Shown: positions 5,908-7,238 of the stretch, one piece after another
How positions within the stretch are numbered: the first letter of the stretch is position 1
How the letters are laid out: each line of letters opens with the position of its first letter
Assembly: GCA_016210825.1 (NCBI GenBank)
Contig: JACQTM010000360.1
Coordinates: 1-7,238 of the forward strand
DNA from: Hyphomicrobiales bacterium
Lineage (GTDB): Bacteria > Pseudomonadota > Alphaproteobacteria > Rhizobiales > Xanthobacteraceae
Reading direction: 5' to 3'
DNA length: 7,238 nt
Notes under the pieces: model-generated
What the model was told of the DNA's origin: nothing
The model's database searches: none
The model's input: only the letters and a program-made list of their open reading frames with translations
Position numbers and translations under genes: made by a program

Positions 5908-6820
5908 AGCTCGCCTCCTGCTCTGGCGAGAGCATGTTCGGATCGGCTCCCGCGCGGCGCAATGCGTTGATCAGACCGCGCATCATGAAACCGCGCACGA
6001 CCTCGCGGCGATAGGCCTGGCGCGTGCGCGAGGCGACGAGATTGACCGGCATCTCGGCTGCCTGTTCCAGACGTTCGGCGGTGACCATTCCCGCGCGCAG
6101 ATATTTTTCGACATCGCCAAGACGCTTCGGCACGGCATCGATGCCGGCGATGGCAAGGCGCACATCCTCGATGCGACGGCCGGCGGCGTCGAGCTTCACC
6201 AGCGCGGCGAGGCAAACCAAAGAGATGACGAGCGAGCGTCGGTGGCCGACCTTTTCGAAGGCGCCGCCATAGCCGGGTAAGGCATCGCATTCAAAAGCGA
6301 CGAGAATTTCGCCCTCCTCCAGCGCAGTCTTGTTCCGTCCGCGCACGAAATCGCAGAGCGCCATGCGCTGCCGCGCGATCTTGCCGTTGCGTCGCGCGGC
6401 GAGTTCAACCTCGGCCTCATGCGCGATCAGTGGCGGGGTTCCATCGGCGGCAGGTGAAGCATTGACGATATTGCCGCCGATGGTTGCGCATTCGCGAATC
6501 TGATCGTCGGCGAACCACACCGCGCAACGCGGCATGCATGGCAGCGCGCGCGCGAGTGCGGGATCGTCGAGGAAGCGCTGGATCGGCGTCGCGGCGCCGA
6601 GACGCACACGCTTGTCGTCGATGCGGCGTTCGCGTAATTCCGGGATTTTCGCGACATCGATGAGCACGGGGATGGCGACGTCGCCCGCCCTGCCCTCACG
6701 CGCCCATGGATAAGTGTCCGTCGCGCCGGCGACAATACGATAGCGGCCACGATTTTTCTCCATCGCGGCAAACGCCTCGTCGAGCGAGGCCGGCGTCAAA
6801 TATTCGTCGCAGAGGAGCAT
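5900..6820 (-). CDS. FAD-binding subunit of a molybdenum hydroxylase (CoxM/XdhB-medium type)
   Basis: A 306-residue flavoprotein subunit that takes electrons from the [2Fe-2S] clusters and passes them to an acceptor. FAD-contact motifs are clear: AGATD at residues 31-35 (usual AGGTD) and QIRECATIGGN with ASPAADGTPP at 107-130, close to the consensus QIRN-x-ATIGGN-x-x-NASP-x-x-D. The C-terminal CO-dehydrogenase flavoprotein domain begins near KVGHRRSLVIS (190-200). Length is near the 280-300 usual for this family, with no room for the extra [4Fe-4S] insert of 4-hydroxybenzoyl-CoA reductase. The ATG at 6818-6820 gives the expected N-terminus (EYLTPASLDEAFAAM); the nearest purine-rich ribosome site, GGAGAGG, is rather far at 14 bases. 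It is the first gene of the tight cluster and overlaps the next by 8 bases (ATGCCTGA). Confidence 0.95.
   Translation of the reverse strand: MLLCDEYLTPASLDEAFAAMEKNRGRYRIVAGATDTYPWAREGRAGDVAIPVLIDVAKIPELRERRIDDKRVRLGAATPIQRFLDDPALARALPCMPRCAVWFADDQIRECATIGGNIVNASPAADGTPPLIAHEAEVELAARRNGKIARQRMALCDFVRGRNKTALEEGEILVAFECDALPGYGGAFEKVGHRRSLVISLVCLAALVKLDAAGRRIEDVRLAIAGIDAVPKRLGDVEKYLRAGMVTAERLEQAAEMPVNLVASRTRQAYRREVVRGFMMRGLINALRRAGADPNMLSPEQEASYA
5914..5919 (-). promoter_or_regulatory. Shine-Dalgarno for the Fe-S/Mo fusion gene
   Basis: A perfect AGGAGG lies 6 bases before the ATG at 5905-5907, inside the end of the FAD-subunit gene. It confirms this start, the 8-base gene overlap and the full Fe-S domain at the N-terminus. 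Confidence 0.75.
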
Positions 6821-6844
6821 TGGCCGTACCGTTTCCTCTCCGAT

Positions 6845-6969
6845 GTCGTTCCGGCCGAGCGCGAAGCGCGAGAGCCGGAATCCATAACCACAGGCCTATC
6901 GTTTCTCGCCACAACGGCGATTATGGGTCCCGGCTCGCGCGCCGCTGCGCGGCGCTTGGCCGAGACGAC
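6845..6969. repeat. Large imperfect inverted repeat of a type common in Bradyrhizobium-like genomes
   Basis: The left arm (about 6845-6890, GTCGTTCCGGCCGAGCGC to CCATAACC) is the imperfect reverse complement of the right arm (about 6918-6969, whose complement reads GTCGTCTCGGCCAAGCGC and ends ACCCATAATC). About 27 bases separate them. Within each arm smaller GC-rich hairpins are possible (GCGCGAAGCGC at left, GCCGCTGCGCGGC at right). The transcript could fold into a long stem. It starts 9 bases after the dehydrogenase stop and ends 24 bases before the FAD-subunit start. There is no T-run after it on the minus strand, so I do not call it an intrinsic terminator; it could stabilise or process mRNA, or be an inert dispersed repeat. 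Family recognition is from memory of similar intergenic palindromes. Confidence 0.8.
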
Positions 6970-6977
6970 AAGCCAAT

Positions 6978-7238
6978 CTATTCCGCCGCTACCTTCTGCA
7001 CCGCCGGCGCGCCGCGCGCCTTCACCACCACCTTGATCGCGTCCTCGACGCGATCCTTGGCGTAGCGGATCGCGGTCGGCAGATCGTCGAGCGGAAAAGT
7101 ATGGGTGTGGATCTTCGTCGCGTCGAAGCGCTTCTGCTTCATGAAGGCTTCGGCGCGGTGCGTCGCGCTCTTGCCTTCGCCGCGAATACCGTAGATGTAA
7201 ATGTTGTTGCGCACGATATGCGCAATATCGACCGGCGC
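6978..7238 (-). CDS. Zinc-type alcohol dehydrogenase (MDR family), C-terminal part only
   Basis: The frame enters from the right edge and ends at the TAG at 6978-6980, leaving 86 residues. They match the end of a medium-chain dehydrogenase: the last strand of the nucleotide domain (NNIYIYGIRGEG), a helix with AEAFMKQKRFD, then the closing segment HTFPLDDLPTAIRYAKDRVEDAIKVVVK, typical of zinc-binding alcohol or polyol dehydrogenases. The catalytic zinc ligands and the glycine-rich NAD(P)-binding motif lie outside the window, so zinc dependence and substrate cannot be judged. A GTG at 7212-7214 is just an internal valine. The gene is on the same strand as the hydroxylase cluster but separated by the inverted repeat; it may belong to the same pathway or simply be a neighbour. 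Confidence 0.85.
   Translation of the reverse strand, partial: APVDIAHIVRNNIYIYGIRGEGKSATHRAEAFMKQKRFDATKIHTHTFPLDDLPTAIRYAKDRVEDAIKVVVKARGAPAVQKVAAE

Noticed and set aside
4024..6820. Assigning the hydroxylase as CO dehydrogenase (coxMSL) or 4-hydroxybenzoyl-CoA reductase
   Set aside because: The CoxL active-site Cys loop is absent, with an AFRSFG loop in its place, and the FAD subunit lacks the [4Fe-4S] insert of the reductase. Only the broad family is supportable, so no gene symbols were given.
6845..6969. Calling the inverted repeat a rho-independent terminator
   Set aside because: No T-run follows the stem on either strand, and its size and arm pattern fit a dispersed palindrome better.

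Overview
This is a GC-rich window in which every gene I can support lies on the minus strand, so the biological reading order runs from the right edge to the left. The base composition, the protein families and above all an imperfect inverted repeat at 6845-6969 suggest an alphaproteobacterium of the Bradyrhizobium/Rhodopseudomonas/Afipia group. The repeat matches a palindrome (core like GGGACCCATAACCAC) that I recall as common between genes there. That assignment is from memory, not from a search.

Layout from right to left: the 3' end of a zinc-type (MDR) alcohol dehydrogenase (6978 to the edge); a 157-bp gap filled mostly by the inverted repeat; then seven closely packed genes that look like one transcription unit. 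First come three genes for a xanthine dehydrogenase-family molybdenum hydroxylase: a FAD subunit (5900-6820), a protein with the two [2Fe-2S] domains fused to the front half of the Mo-binding subunit (4024-5907), and a separate protein with the back half of the Mo-binding subunit (2999-4024). Next is a metallo-beta-lactamase-fold hydrolase (2104-2964), then a tripartite tricarboxylate transporter in the order TctC-like binding protein (1079-2041), TctB-like small membrane protein (576-1082) and TctA-like large membrane protein (1-573, cut by the left edge).

The genes read as a catabolic cassette. The periplasmic binding protein captures an organic acid and the TctA/TctB pair imports it. The Mo/Fe-S/FAD enzyme hydroxylates it, and the MBL hydrolase may open or hydrolyse a product. 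The substrate cannot be read from sequence. The main point of interest is the enzyme architecture: the Mo subunit is split across two genes joined by a TAATG stop/start overlap, while the Fe-S subunit is fused to the first half. A split Mo subunit is known from nicotinate dehydrogenase of Eubacterium barkeri (NdhL/NdhM), but the combination with an Fe-S fusion is less usual.

I found no tRNA, rRNA, CRISPR array, insertion sequence or transposase. No gene-free stretch exceeds 300 bases.
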